Assembly (NCBI RefSeq): GCF_008831285.2
Contig: NC_045143.1
Coordinates: 18,627,655 to 18,691,654 of the forward strand
Length of the DNA: 64,000 nt
DNA from: Nymphaea colorata
Taxonomy: Eukaryota > Streptophyta > Magnoliopsida > Nymphaeales > Nymphaeaceae
Direction: 5' to 3'
Of this stretch, positions 25,220 through 36,886 are shown one piece after another. The notes beneath the pieces were generated by a model. It had not been told where the DNA came from, made no database searches, and saw only the letters and a list, made by a program, of their open reading frames with translations. The translations under genes and the position numbers were made by a program. Within the stretch, counting starts at the first letter, position 1. Every line of letters begins with the position of its first letter.

Positions 25220-25663
25220 TACTTGTACTTGATTCAATGGGGTTGGTGAGCTCCAACCAAACCTCCAGACGAGGAGGTGTAAAATTTTTAGCGCTTAATT
25301 CTTTCAGATTTTATCAAAAGGGCGCGTTTGAATGGTACACCCCATTTTTGATACCCATCAACAGAAAAGGAGCATAATTTTCACCAAAAAATAATCTCAG
25401 TTTTTGTTGGTTTATCTTAAAATGAGAGGGCAAGTTGACCCTAGCTCCATATGTGGAGACACTTTTATTACCCTCAAATAAATAAATAAAAAGTTACCCA
25501 AATGAAACTTCTCTTGGACAAGTTTTCCGATGCAAACATGAGACCAGAATGAGACGATAGACTCTTTCGATCACCCGAGAGGTTTTCCCTTGAGGGACAA
25601 GCGGGATGGGGGAGTATTTGATAAACTTGCACCTCCTAAATCGACAATTCATTGACTGCATCA

Positions 25664-25703
25664 TGACATTTGCAAATGGGTTCTGACATTTGCAAATGGG
25701 TTC
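25664..25703. repeat. Perfect 20-bp tandem duplication
   Basis: TGACATTTGCAAATGGGTTC occurs twice in succession. Confidence 0.95.
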
Positions 25704-26399
25704 ACAGCTATATTCGAGGCCATTTTTGACATCCCAGGCCCCGCTTTGGCCCAATCCGGGCTGGGTACTCGAAAGCCCGTACTTGGTCCGACGCTCACTC
25801 TTATTAATAGCATATATATATATATATATATTAGGCTCTAACTCTTAATCATTTTTTTTTCATATTTTTAATTAATTCTGAACATTATTTCAATTTTTTT
25901 AGAAAAACATTATCGCTCTCTTCCTAATGTTGCTGCCGCTCTTTGTTTATAACCTCTTCATGTATCTAAGTCCCGATACTGCATTTTTTATGAAGATATG
26001 AGAATGAGATGACTTAATTTTATGAAGTTTCCAACATGACTTCTATATAAAACACATAATATAGAAAATAAATCAAATTTGTGTATCTTTGCAACACATG
26101 CTAAAGTTTTCTCACCAATATTTAGTAAAATGCATATCAGTCAAGCCACAGAATTGAGAGAGACAGTAGTGAACTTCACCATCTATCCTGCATTCCGCAC
26201 GTGAGTTGTTACAATCATGCATCCTTAGATGATAGATACTTAGATGGTAGATGAATAACGAACAATCTCAATTTTGGGTCTTTTTCATATTGGTGGTTGA
26301 AAGAAAAATAATGAGAAAAAGGTGGCATGGCATTTTAGTCATCTATTATTAATTCACAATTTTTCTCCTTGTTTTTCTTGTAACCAGATATTAAAAAAA

Positions 26400-26640
26400 A
26401 AAAAAAAAAACATCAAGGGCCTGACAATATTTTTTATTTGTCTATCATCTATTAGTTTCTTATGTATATATATGTGTGTGTGTACGAGAATGAAAAATCA
26501 GGAGGAAAAAACACAAGACACATAAATTTTAATGTGGTTCGGCTAGAGGTCTACGTCCACAATATCTCTCAATCTTTATGATTATCTCACCCACTAGAGA
26601 TTGGACAGTGCCACTATGTAAGCTCTTTAGGTAACATCCA
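26400..26640 (-). repeat. Probable LTR remnant of the decayed copia element
   Basis: On the minus strand, downstream of the RNase H relic, this stretch contains GTGGACGTAGACCTCTAGCC, CCGAACCACATTAAAATTT and TGTGTCTTGTGTTTTTTCC, strings characteristic of the 3' part of many plant copia LTRs. The poly-A run at 26391-26411 is beyond it. Exact LTR limits are not visible because no second LTR was found. Confidence 0.5.
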
Positions 26641-26837
26641 TGGCTACGGTCTCCAGGATTTTAATAGACAATCTCTTGGCTGTTACATTTGATTTGTTTA
26701 TAGATTTATCACAATCATTTCCTTCAATATTGTTGTTCTTGCCGTTATCTCGGTTGGAGAGCGTTACGTTGTAATCACAATCCTTGCCTTCAATATTGTT
26801 ATTCTTGCCATTATCTCTGGTGCCTTCATCCTTATCC

Positions 26838-27221
26838 TTAACATCCAGATCGCCAGTTTTGAATGTGATCACAAACAAAGTGAATGTCTATTTGAATGTG
26901 TTTAGTTTGCTGATGATGTTTAACTGTGTTCTCAGCAAGGTACATGGCACTAATATTATCACAAAAGAGCTGAGGTAGTCGGCAAGTAGGCAAACACAAT
27001 TCGTGTAAGAAATGTGTGGCAGAAAGAATTTCAGCAGTAGCAACAGCTAGAAACTCGGCTTTAGTGTTAGAGCGAGGCGATAGTTTATTTTCAAAATCAT
27101 AGATATTTTTGAAAATAGTAGAAATGAGATAAGTTGAAATTAGCACATTGTGTTTGATTTTTTCCATTTTAAGATGGATCATATTCATGGGTTGAGTAGA
27201 TCCAATCCTTGGTGGAACCAT
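26838..27221 (-). pseudogene. Copia RNase H fragment (decayed)
   Basis: The minus-strand frame shows the C-terminal half of a Ty1/copia RNase H: a SPRSNTKAEFLAVATAEI block, then LPQLFCDNISAMYLAEN and TKHIQIDIHFV, in the family order. In active elements this domain removes RNA from the RNA/DNA hybrid during reverse transcription. The N-terminal part of the frame does not match and no reverse transcriptase is joined to it. Just downstream (26627-26835) is a repetitive acidic stretch with an internal 60-70-bp duplication. Confidence 0.75.
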
Positions 27222-28009
27222 TTTGACAAGGTTGTGAGATCCAATCCATCATACGTTCAAAAGAACATCCATGCTTCATTCCTCTCTCTCTTCGAATTCA
27301 TTCATTCAATCAAGTAGATGAAACGAGGACATTCACACACAAACCATGGTAGTATTCTTTCAATATTGCAAGAATGGGACCTTTTTAAATTAGATTTTGA
27401 AAGTATCATCTTTTTTATTTTTGAAAAAAACAGAATTTTAGTTCAAATGGGTTAAGATGATATTGGGTATGCATTAGATGATATTGGGTATGCATTAACA
27501 TGTATATTTTCTTCATATCATCCCACCTGGACATCATTCCCAGCTGTTTAAAATTAAAAAAAAAAAAAAAAAAATCCTGGCCCAAACCCACGATTCGTTT
27601 GTCATTTCCATCCATCATTCACATGGAGAGGCACTCATGGAAAATAATGCTTAGGAAAATGCCAAAATCATGAAGATTAGAATGAGAAAAATCATGCATG
27701 ACAGTCACTGTTTTAGAATAGTTAGATGGATGCTATTTTGAGTTAAATAGCTTGGCGAAAAACTTCAAACTGTGGGACTGATTAGGGTCTAGATCATGGT
27801 GACGAATCACCACGATTCGGCAAGCTAGAAATCAACTTGTTGAATTTAATTGAAAGCAGAAATGAAACCCATTGATTTAGCTGTTAGGGAGTTAAAAACC
27901 ATGGGTATTCGACTCCGGCCTGGAATTTTTTTGGAAATTTGCAAATTTTCCATTGCAAAAAATTTGGAAAATTTTGGGTGTAAATAAGTTGGGCCCTAAA
28001 CATCAGAAA

Positions 28010-28490
28010 AAATTAAATCTAGAAGTTCTTTAATATCAATCACTACAAAATCAAACGGTTGAGCATGAGCTTTTCCAACCTCTAGAAGATGAGCAACGTA
28101 ATGCAAACCAAATTTTTTCATCACATGCTGAACGATTTTTGAAGGATGGGTGTCCCATCCACTGGTATACATACCTTGCTGTTCATCCTTGACTCCTTGG
28201 TCGGCTTCACATTTGTAGAGACCCCTTTCATTTTTGCCAGTGAGAATAACTTGTCATGTGTTGACATCCTTCATTTTGTTAGGATAAAATTCAAAATTGA
28301 CATCATTACCTTTGGAAAATTTGTGCCCAGACATTACATTTAGTAATAGAAGGAACAACCAACACATTCTTCGTAAACAAATCAGATTTGGGAGAATAAT
28401 TACATTCAGTAATAGAAGGAACAACCAACACATTCTTCATAAACAAATCAGATTTGGGAGAAGAAAGAGTCATATTTCCAGTACCCTTTG
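28010..28490 (-). pseudogene. Copia GAG-pre-integrase region (decayed)
   Basis: On the minus strand, in shifting frames, one reads remnants of the segment between copia protease and integrase: a VILTGKNERGLYK-like stretch, then THPSKIVQHVMKKF and GKAHAQPF followed by LDLIFSDV, matching the usual zinc-finger/pre-integrase order. Several frameshifts and a stop break it. With the RNase H and LTR pieces to its left it outlines one internally deleted minus-strand copia of about 2 kb. Confidence 0.65.
28333..28464. repeat. 66-bp tandem duplication inside the copia relic
   Basis: ATTACATT(T/C)AGTAATAG starts at 28333 and again at 28399; the two units differ at a few positions only. It is a late local duplication within the dead element. 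Confidence 0.92.
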
Positions 28491-28499
28491 ATGCACAAA

Positions 28500-29700
28500 A
28501 AATTGTGCACTACCTTGCTTAATGACCAAATGCCCTTGGTAAAAAAAAAAGGAAAGTTTGTCTATAAAGAGAAAACAAAAGGTAAACCTAACGAAAAGTT
28601 AAAAGTAAAAAAAAAAAAACGTTTATTTTTTTTTTAAAATTCTAAAATTACCCTAACTACCACCTTTTCTTTGAGAGTGCATATATGTCCCATGCACCAC
28701 CCTGGTGCTCTCGTTTCTGGTGGTCTGTAAGATTCTATTTGGTAAAAAAAGACAAAAGATGCTCTTTATAAAGAACAAATAGAGAAAAAAGAAAAGTTAC
28801 CTTTTTACAAAAGATGACGCTACGTTTAACAAAAAATTACCCTGAAATGAAAAGGAAAATGCCCCGAAAGATTGACTTTAGTCCATCAAACATTTTATCC
28901 ACTATGCACTAGAAAGAATTATGTATTTGATTCGCACCAATTTCAATTTTGCATGTGGAATGTGAACTTGTTTGAGCTTAGTGACATAGATGACAACTAA
29001 TAATCTGACATGATGTTGTGAAATAATATACTGATTGCAGCCAATTTTGAGTTCAAATAACTACTTGGATAATTAAAAGGGTGCAAACTGTATGTTGACA
29101 AATGGCTTAAATAGTTAAAACTACAGACAAGCAAAAGCAAGTCAAGGAAAAACGGGAAATATCCCAAAGTAACATGAAATTTTAGTAAGTGAAGAAAGAA
29201 ACTCATGAGATGAGATGTCTTTTTTTTATTATATTACTAATTTTAGTGCATACGTGCACCAAGTATGATGTTTGTGTGCCTTTTCTAACAGTTTTGGAGT
29301 TGTGGAGGTACGAGTACTTGTGCGTTCAATCCACTCAATGAAGTCAGTTTTTAATAAATTAATCTAACGGTCTAAATCTATGTCATATAGGTATGAAGTG
29401 CAGTTGCAGGTGTAGTTGTGGCACATTTAGAAAAAACTTTAAGTGCAAGTGTGTGACCATATGTATGCACATGTGTGAAAGTCAAACATGAAAATAAATA
29501 TTTTTAGAAACTTTCTTTTGTAATAAATGGGAAATATAAAAGTAAAAAGGTAAAATAATTAAAGGAAAATTATGAAAAATAGTATAATAAAGGAAATTAA
29601 AAAATTTAACCCTTTACTTTTAAATGAATATAATGATCTTTAACCCCTTTTCTCTTCCTTTTGTAATACGTGTAAAGCAATTTATCTTCTCTCTAATCTT
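28500..29700. other. AT-rich intergenic DNA, no gene recognised
   Basis: Low-complexity A/T runs and no frame with recognisable similarity. Confidence 0.4.
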
Positions 29701-29739
29701 CCTCTTTCACTTCTCTTTCTTCCTCCTTTTCTTCCCTCC

Positions 29740-29949
29740 TCTGTAACGCTTGGCACGGAAGGTTGGGTCAGATCAAAATCCAAACCCGGAACCGATCTCC
29801 ACTAAAGGGAGGCCCGACGCGGCTCCTTCTTCCACGGCTTCCTCTTCGTCCCTGGCTCTACTACGACCGCAACATAGAGAAGGAACAGGAGGCGAAGGGT
29901 GTGGCAGCGAAGACGGAGGTGAAAACCGCGGTGGCGACGGCGCTCAGGT
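29740..29949 (+). other. GC-rich stretch with a good 5' splice-site look-alike
   Basis: A GC-rich 200-bp block ends CGCTCAG followed by GTGAGC, a strong donor context. Two frames are open but neither has an ATG start, and no second exon could be found beyond the copia insertion (29986-33889) or the CT-rich tract after it. It may be a 5' UTR exon, a captured gene fragment or plain repeat. Confidence 0.25.
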
Positions 29950-29985
29950 GAGCCGTCGGTCTCTCCCTTTGTCTTTTCTTTTTTC

Positions 29986-30453
29986 TGTTAGGATTTCTCT
30001 CCTTCATGCATACACAAACGATATGCCCTAAAACAGGATCATGCTCATGCTAAATCATTGAATTAAACAAAATAAACTTAACTGTAGTGGAAGCGTACCT
30101 GAATCCATTTGAGGAACTGGACGGTAGATCGCGGTAGGATCTTTCAGGGTCTTTGCGGCGCGCTTGAGGTCTCTCTCAGAGGGGAAAAGGAAAACCCTAG
30201 AAACCAACGTTTCAGGCAACCATTGCACGACCTCAGGGACCACTACCATTTTATATTAAGAGCAATTACGGATTCCACCCATCAAAGAGTCCATAATTGC
30301 GTACTGGTATCTATACATTTCAAAATTACCCTATACCATCTAAAATGACGTAATATCTCAAAATGCAATCACTTAAACGGATATTTACCTTAAGACAACC
30401 ATAATGTCTGAAATTCCTCATAGACATATGCCGGCCCACCAAATTATCTTACA
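29986..30453 (-). repeat. Left LTR (3' LTR of the minus-strand copia)
   Basis: 468 bp, TG...CA ends. Adjoins the polypurine tract at about 30454-30465. Confidence 0.92.
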
Positions 30454-30465
30454 ATCTCCCACTTG
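30454..30465 (-). promoter_or_regulatory. Polypurine tract of the copia element
   Basis: Minus-strand AAGTGGGAGAT immediately abuts the 3' LTR, the standard site for plus-strand DNA priming in LTR elements. Confidence 0.85.
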
Positions 30466-30847
30466 AGTTAAATATGTCTTTATACATTCAGACATTACAT
30501 AAAACTTTAGGAGCTCATAACTGTTATCTTATTAAACGTCATTTTCACCAATCTCGTCCATGATCATATCAACATAGAACCAAAGCGGCTTTCGCTATAT
30601 CAAAATTAGCTAAACATTCAATGATCACAAATGTTAACACAACCTATGACATAGATCTAATATGGATGTATAGTATGAGAATTACATGTAATGTGATTAC
30701 AACATGTCTATTCTCAACTGGTCCAACTTTAAAACCTTATGGAGATCAAAAACACATAAATACATAATGGAACCAAAGAACTTTAAACTTTATTCTACAG
30801 AAAACTGAATATGTGTCCATACATAAGAGCAAACAAAATACAAACTC

Positions 30848-31534
30848 TCACTAAACCAGCACATCATCCATGGATAACACTCTCATACGAACAACATGTT
30901 CGTGAAAGACCTTATGTGTTAAATCCTTGGTAAGCGGATCTGCAATCATAGAGTTTGTCCCAATATGCTCTAAAAACACCTGACCATTGTGTATCATCTC
31001 TTTAACAACCAAAAACTTTATGTCGATGTGCTTCGACTTTGACAAACTATAGCTGTTATAAGGGTACATGACTGCTGAATTATTGTCACACAACAACCTT
31101 AGTGACATTTCTATACCACTCACAATGCGCAGCCCCGTGACAAAATTTCACAATCACAAAGCATGATTGGATGCCTCGTAACATGCTATGCTACTATCTT
31201 GACACCCAGCAAAGTCAGAATCTGAATACCCAAGGATCTTCAACTGGTCTGACTTCCTGTATGTGAACATAAAATCTTTTGTTATTTGTAAGTACCTCAA
31301 AACTCTTTTGGCTGCTTTACAATGATCCATACCAGGATCATTTAAGTGTCTGCTTAACATTCCAATGATAAATGCAATATCCGGACGAGTACAAACCTGA
31401 GCATATATAAGGCTTCTCACAACAGACGAATAGGGAATCCTTTTCATTTCCTTAGATTCGATTTCACTTTTAGGGCACTGTTTGAGACTAAACTTGTTAC
31501 CAACTGGAGTATCTCTTGGTTTATAATCTTTCAT
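30848..31534 (-). pseudogene. Copia RNase H and 3' end of pol (broken)
   Basis: Minus strand. The frame at 31154-31534 carries the end of RT and start of RNase H: PYSSVVRSLIYAQVCTRPDI, then KAAKRVLRYLQ and ILGYSDSDFAGCQDS. It then jumps within a few residues to ACYEASNHAL, so roughly 35 residues usual for the family are missing. The next frame (30851-31123) has the RNase H C-terminus: LLCDNNSAVMY, SKSKHIDIKFLVVKE and HIGTNSMIADPLTK, ending normally. Frame breaks separate the pieces, so no functional enzyme is made. Confidence 0.88.
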
Positions 31535-32560
31535 GCTATATTGCTAAAGCACCTTATCAATGTAGGCCTTTTGTGGTAATCCAAGAATACTCCGAGAACG
31601 GTCTCGAAATATTTGGAAATTCAATACAAGAGATGCATCACCAAGATCCTTCATGTCAAACTTTATTGATAAAATTTCTTAGTTTCATGCAATATGCCCA
31701 CATCATTACTTGCCAACAATATATCATCGACATATAAAACCAGAAAGATAAATTTGCCCCACTGAAGTTTTGTAACTTGATAAAATTTGTAATACCATTG
31801 ACGGGAAGCTTGTTTTATCCCATAGATGGATTTCTTAAGTTTGCAGACCATTTTCTTTGCATCTCCTGAAACAAAGTTGTCTGGTTGCACCATATATATC
31901 GTTTCATCAATGTATCCATTTAGAAACGTTATCTTTACATCCATCTGATACAGCTCTAAGTCAAAATGAGTCACAAGTGCCATTATGGTCCTGAAAGAGT
32001 CTTTCGATGAAACTGGAGAGAAACTCTCTGTATAATCAATGTCTTCCTTTTGAGTAAAGCCCTTTGCAACAAGACATGCCTTATACCTTTCGATGTTTCC
32101 TAATGAATCCCTCTTTGTTTTAAATATCCATTTACAACCAATGGGTTTCACACTTTCAGGCAAGGAAACAACTTCCTATACGTTATTATTCATCATAGAC
32201 TTTATTTTCTCATTCATGGCATATATCCACTTATGAGATTTAGAACTCTTTATTGATTGCTGGAAGTTAATAGGATCATCTTCCATTAAGCCCATATCAA
32301 CATCATGTTTTTGGAGATAGAAAAATTCATTTGAAATTGTATTTCTCCTCTCTCTAGTGGATCTCCTCAGTGGCACCTCTACTTGATTTTTTTGAGGTTG
32401 TTGAGTTTGTTCTTCAGTAGAAAAATCGACATCATTGCCTTCTCCTGAATATGTTGATGGAACAATGACAGGAACAAAGACCTGACTATTGCTTACAACA
32501 TCTGTATGAGTGGACTCAGACCCCTCTTCAAAGGCAATGCTCCTAACCTGATCACCTCCC
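31535..32560 (-). pseudogene. Copia reverse transcriptase (broken)
   Basis: Minus strand. From right to left: a linker with VPLRRSTRERR (the usual start of the copia RT region), then KWIYAMNEKI, an in-frame stop just before VSLPESVKPIGCKWIFKTKR, then FTQKEDIDYTESFSPV, DVKITFLNG, KLKKSIYGIKQASRQWYYKF, and the catalytic LYVDDILLASN. Between QWYYKF and the YVDD block about 20 residues usual in the family are missing without loss of frame. After YVDD the frame is lost. The polymerase motif is intact but the enzyme is not. Confidence 0.9.
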
Positions 32561-32574
32561 CAAACTCAATACCC

Positions 32575-33380
32575 TCAAAACTTAAATCGCAAGGATACGG
32601 GTCGGGTCCAACAGGAACCGACCCGATCCGAAAAATTTTAACGCAAGTGGAGCAGCAACGATTTTTTTTTTATAACTGATGGATCCGGATCGGGTCTGTC
32701 AAGACCCGACCCGGTCCGACCCGCGATCACTCGACCGCTCCACCGGCAGGCCACCCAACGCCGTGGGTGGCCGCCAGCGGGTGCCGCCAGGACGACCGAC
32801 CGACGCCACAGCGATGGCCTGCCATCGCCCCCCAGAAACCGGCCGATTCTGGCCGGTTTCCCTTCTTTTACAATCTGCCCCTTTTGCCTGGATTTGGGCG
32901 GTTGCAATGGTGGCCAGAAAGCCGTCGGTAGGCTGTGGGTGGGCACCGGTGGGTCACACGGTGCCGTCTGGCGACGGTGAACCCGCCGGTGGCCTCCCTT
33001 CCCTGCCGTCGCCCTTCAATTGGAAGGCCAATGCCTTCCATCGCCTTCCCCTTTCCCTCTCCCTGTCCTTCTGTTCTGGCTGCGACGAAAGCCCAATGGC
33101 TTCCATCGCTCACAACGGAGGTCCGACGGCCGGTGGGTCGCACACGGTCCCTTCCGGCGACAGCGACCTCACCCACCGTCGCCCCTCCCTTTGCCTCTAT
33201 CTGCTGCTGCGATGGAAGCCGTCGGGCTTCCATCGCCCACTCCTTCGATTGCGGCCTGTCCACGTTCCTCATCATGTGGCTTCAATGGAAGCCCCACGAC
33301 TTCCATCTCCCTTCGCCCACAGCAAGGGACAGGCGTGGAAAATCTGAAAAGGGAAGAACGCACGAAAATTTCACCCAAAA
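32575..33380. other. GC-rich segment replacing gag-protease-integrase
   Basis: About 800 bp, far richer in G and C than the rest of the element. CTTCCATCGC-like strings recur (about 33030, 33100, 33222, 33297) with GATGGAAGCC-like complements (33208, 33284), and a GGGTCTGTCAAGACCC hairpin sits near 32694. Several long frames exist on both strands simply because stop codons are rare here; none resembles gag. It could be captured host sequence or an amplified leader. Confidence 0.6.
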
Positions 33381-33405
33381 ATCCAACGATTTAACAAAGA
33401 ACATG

Positions 33406-33420
33406 AGCTCTGATACCAAT
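33406..33420 (-). promoter_or_regulatory. tRNA-iMet primer-binding site of the copia element
   Basis: Minus-strand TTGGTATCAGAGCT directly follows the 5' LTR (right LTR), matching the complement of the initiator methionine tRNA 3' end used by most plant copia elements. Confidence 0.9.
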
Positions 33421-33889
33421 TGTTGGGATTTCTCCCCTTCATGCGTACACAAACGATATGCCCTAAAACAGGATCATGCTCATGCTAAATCATTGAATTA
33501 AACAAAATAAACTTAACTGTAGCGGAAGCGTACCTGAATCCATCTGAGGAACTGGACGGTAGATCGCGGTAGGATCTTTCAGGGTCTTTGCGACGCGCTT
33601 AAGGTCTCTCTCAGATGGGGAAGAGAAAAACCCTAGAAACTAACGTTTCAGGCAACCATTGCACGACCTCAGGGACCACTACCTTTTTATATTAAGGGCA
33701 ATTACGGATTTCACCAATCAAACAGTTTGTAATTGCGTACTGGTATCTATACATTTCAAAATTACTCCATACCATCTAAAATGACGTAATATCCCAAAAT
33801 GCAATCACTGAAGTGGATATTTACCTTATGACAGTCATAATGTCTGAAATTCTTCATAGACATATGCCGGCCCACCAAATGATCTTACA
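33421..33889 (-). repeat. Right LTR (5' LTR of the minus-strand copia)
   Basis: 469 bp, direct repeat of the left LTR, TG...CA ends. Confidence 0.92.
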
Positions 33890-34370
33890 TCTTCTTCTTC
33901 TTCCTAACCCTTCACCGCACCTTTCTCTCTCTCTCTCTAGACTCTACCCGTCTCTCTCTGCCAGCGCCCTCTCTCTACCAGTGCCCTCCCTCTACCCACG
34001 CTGCTCGACCTCCCTCTCTGTCTATGCTCCTCACTCCCTCTCCCCATTTCCTGTTCTTTTCTTCTTCGACCCGAGTCTTCTCCCCCTCTCCCGAACGTTC
34101 TCTCTCTCTGCATTCCCTCTTGCTCTCTCTATCCGTCGCTTCTCCCTTTGTCTGCACTCTCTCACTCTCTCTTTGCCCATGCTCTCTCTCTGCTCGAGCC
34201 TGTCCCACTCTTTCCTTATCGCCAGCCTCCTCCCACTCACATCTCTCGTGTTTTCTCTCTCATCTTCAACCTCCCTCTCTCTTGTTGTTCCCCGCCTCCC
34301 CCAACCAAACCAATCCCTCTGAGCCAAACTCCTCCTCTTGAACTCATTTTCACTTTTTCTCACTAGTTAG
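33890..34370. repeat. CT-rich low-complexity tract
   Basis: Dense CTCTCT/CCCTCT sequence. The long open frames on both strands encode Ser/Leu/Pro or Arg/Glu runs and are composition artefacts. Confidence 0.8.
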
Positions 34371-34379
34371 TGGCTGTTG

Positions 34380-36600
34380 GATTGGAATTGCAGCTTGGGA
34401 ACACATCTTTCTCTTCCTAACAACAAATAGAAGGTATTGGTCGTGGCGCCATTGCATGATTTTTGCCGCTTGGGAATCAATAGAACATTTGAGGTGGCTG
34501 TCGGGAACATTGCAGGAGTTTGGACATTAAGATTGGGGTGAGCGAGACTTAATCGAGCTTAAATTATCTAAAATTTACTGTTAGTGCATGTATAATTATT
34601 ATTTGAGCATGCTAGACTTATGATTCAATGATTTGAAATGTATATTAACGATGTTGCTATTTTGAGAAAAGCTTATGACTATTTTGAGAAGACGAGGATC
34701 TACGTGTATAATTTGTTTTTTAATATGATGAGTTGATTTTCGAAGCGATTTGGACACATGATAGAGATTTTGATGATGTTGAGAAGGTTTAGAACCGTTT
34801 TAGCGAGCTCGAGAAATATACTTCTATTGATGTGCATATATGTCATATATTGAGAATCTTAATTGCGGGATAGACGTCTTAACTAAGAAAGCAAGGGAAA
34901 AACGGATTGGTGATTGGTTCGAACCGAAAGCGCGGAACTTAAATCATTTGGTGACAACCTCAAAGAGTTGGGAAGAGGCCTATTCAAGGGCTTTGTGGGT
35001 CAACACTACCCATCAACACCCTCTTGAGGTGATGACCTATGCCTCAATGATGATATTTTATACTTGTATAGGTTCTCCCTTCAGGACCGACTAAAACAAG
35101 CTCGTGACTCTAATAGAAACAAACAGTCGATTGTAAAACCGAACGAGTAGAGAACTTATTTCTTGCTTATGTTTGCAGGTACACCGGGCACATCGAATAG
35201 ACCTTGAGCAACAAGACTTGAAGCTCGGGGCATTTTGGGTGTTTTGTTGATGGGCGACAAATATGGCAACATTCCAGGCAAATCCCTGCCTGAGGCCAAA
35301 TTTTGAATGTATGTTTTTAAGATCGTTGGATCCTATGATTGTGATGTGATTGAATGAATGTATGAATGAGAATTGAATGCTTATGTGATTAGTTTTGTTT
35401 TTAAAATTTCTATGCAATTGTATTTGCATGCTAGAATTGATAACTGCTTAAGACAGATGAGGTGGGGTATTGAGTCGAGTATCTCGTCGACCTCGATTGT
35501 GCATTAGAAAGCATTTTAAAATGATAACTGCATAGGACATCTACAAGCCAATCACTGATCGAGACTACTCTCTGTGGTCTCGCTAAGTTTTGAAAGATGT
35601 GATTGATGTGTGTAACTAATGGGAATGTTTTGTGATATGTTGCACATGCATTGTTATGGACATGAATGCAAACGAATGAAATTGAAGGGTAATTGTATCC
35701 GTAATGTTATGACGGCTAGTTAAGAATGTTAACTATATGTGTAACTTTTTTGTGGAGGCAATAGGAGGTATGAGTGCACTCGTGAAGTGAACCAACCTCA
35801 TGAGCCAACTAGTCATTTTGTAAATGTGCTTTCATAATGATACGTAAGAAAAAATAAAAAATGAGAGGTCAGTGGGTTGTGGCAATGTGTTTGGGAGTTA
35901 TCCCGCCTTCGCCACTGGTTTCACCTGCTCGGAGCGCAGGCAGTGCAAGGCCCCACTGGTTAGCTCTGACAAGACTTGGTGAATAGTTATACATTTTTCA
36001 TTAGTTGTTAGTAGGGGTGATGCAAGTCATATCAGTCAATACCATTAGCGAGTTAGAAATTTTGGCTGGTGAGAGCACTAGTTCAATAACCTTAATGTTT
36101 TGAGGGGCACCTATATATATAAACAACCAAATATATGAAATTATTAACATAAAAATAAGTAAAGTTTGTTAGGTTGGTGTGGGCAACTGCCACACTAGCC
36201 ACCATGTGGCTTGGTCAATACCTTGATACTCCACAACTAAGCACATATTAATCTGAAAAATACACTACAAATGATGCCCTCATATAAATTCCTTGATTGA
36301 TCAAGGAAGAGCTACATAACTCCATTCTCGTCAAATTTTCACATATAGTGGCCAGCCTTTTGAAACTCAGTGCTTGGCCATGTGTGATCAACGGTGGTGG
36401 TATATCTTCAAGTTCAAGGGGTGAACACGAGTCAAGCTGCTGATCAGCTCTATGAGTTGGCTAAATGAGTTAAGTTCGAGTCAAAAGCTAAACTGGTATG
36501 CTTCTCAATGAGTTCGAATTTGACTCCCAAATATGTGGACATCCTATAAATAAAATATAATAAAAGACCTTTTAACAAGTTAATTCGAAACGTTATCTAT
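34380..36600. other. Unassigned repeat-like DNA
   Basis: No gene recognised. A GC-richer patch with CCACTGGTTTCACCTGCTCG and CCCCACTGGTTAGC (about 35915-35965) and a GAGTCGAGTATCTCGTCGAC patch near 35472 resemble decayed LTR sequence, but no LTR pair or pol domain was found. Confidence 0.35.
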
Positions 36601-36639
36601 AGTCGTCAAAAGGCGGGCCTAGGCGCTGGGTGCCGTGTG

Positions 36640-36886
36640 TGTCAACCAGCACCTAGTCCCACGCCTAAACCCGTCCGACTAGGCGCCAGGGTTTTGATTC
36701 GAGGGCAATATCGTAAAAGGGAAAAGCTGCTGAACGCGCGTTCTCTCTCATCTTCTCTCCCGCTCTCTGCCGTTTTCTTCCTCGATCTCACTTGTTTGCC
36801 CTGCCTTCCGTTCCCTTTCTTTCTCCCGCCGTCGCTGCCCCTACCGCCTCGATTTCGGCAGCCTTCGTTTCTCGAACCCTCAAAAG
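36640..36886 (+). other. TRM5: Probable non-coding first exon (5' UTR) of TRM5
   Basis: A CT-rich, GC-richer block typical of a plant 5' leader ends CTCAAAAG followed by GTACCT, a plausible donor. The next acceptor (TCTAG at 37511-37515) lies four bases before the TRM5 start codon. The transcription start is not fixed: the left part (36612-36690) contains GCGCC-rich repeat sequence (GGCGGGCCTAGGCGCTGG and its complement) that may be an older element at the promoter. Confidence 0.5.

Larger units (their letters stand above)
29986..33889 (-). mobile_element. Ty1/copia LTR retrotransposon, internally rearranged, 3.9 kb
   Basis: Two direct LTRs (29986-30453 and 33421-33889) both begin TGTT(A/G)GGATTTCTC and end ATCTTACA as read on the plus strand. 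Flanks are TTTTC (left) and TCTTC (right), a 5-bp target duplication with one mismatch. On the minus strand the sequence next to the right LTR is TTGGTATCAGAGCT, the initiator-Met tRNA primer site, and next to the left LTR is CAAGTGGGAGAT, a polypurine tract, so transcription ran right to left. Pol order (RT then RNase H) is copia-type. Gag, protease and integrase are absent; a GC-rich unrelated segment (about 32575-33380) occupies that place. By my count the LTRs differ at about 30 positions, so the insertion is not recent. Confidence 0.93.

Noticed and set aside
32679-33501. Long overlapping frames on both strands in the GC-rich part of the copia element
   Set aside because: GC-rich DNA has few stops; sequences are low-complexity Pro/Ser/Arg, without matching gag or host domains.
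33813-34366. Ser/Leu/Pro-rich and Arg/Glu-rich frames
   Set aside because: They translate a CT-rich low-complexity tract on either strand.
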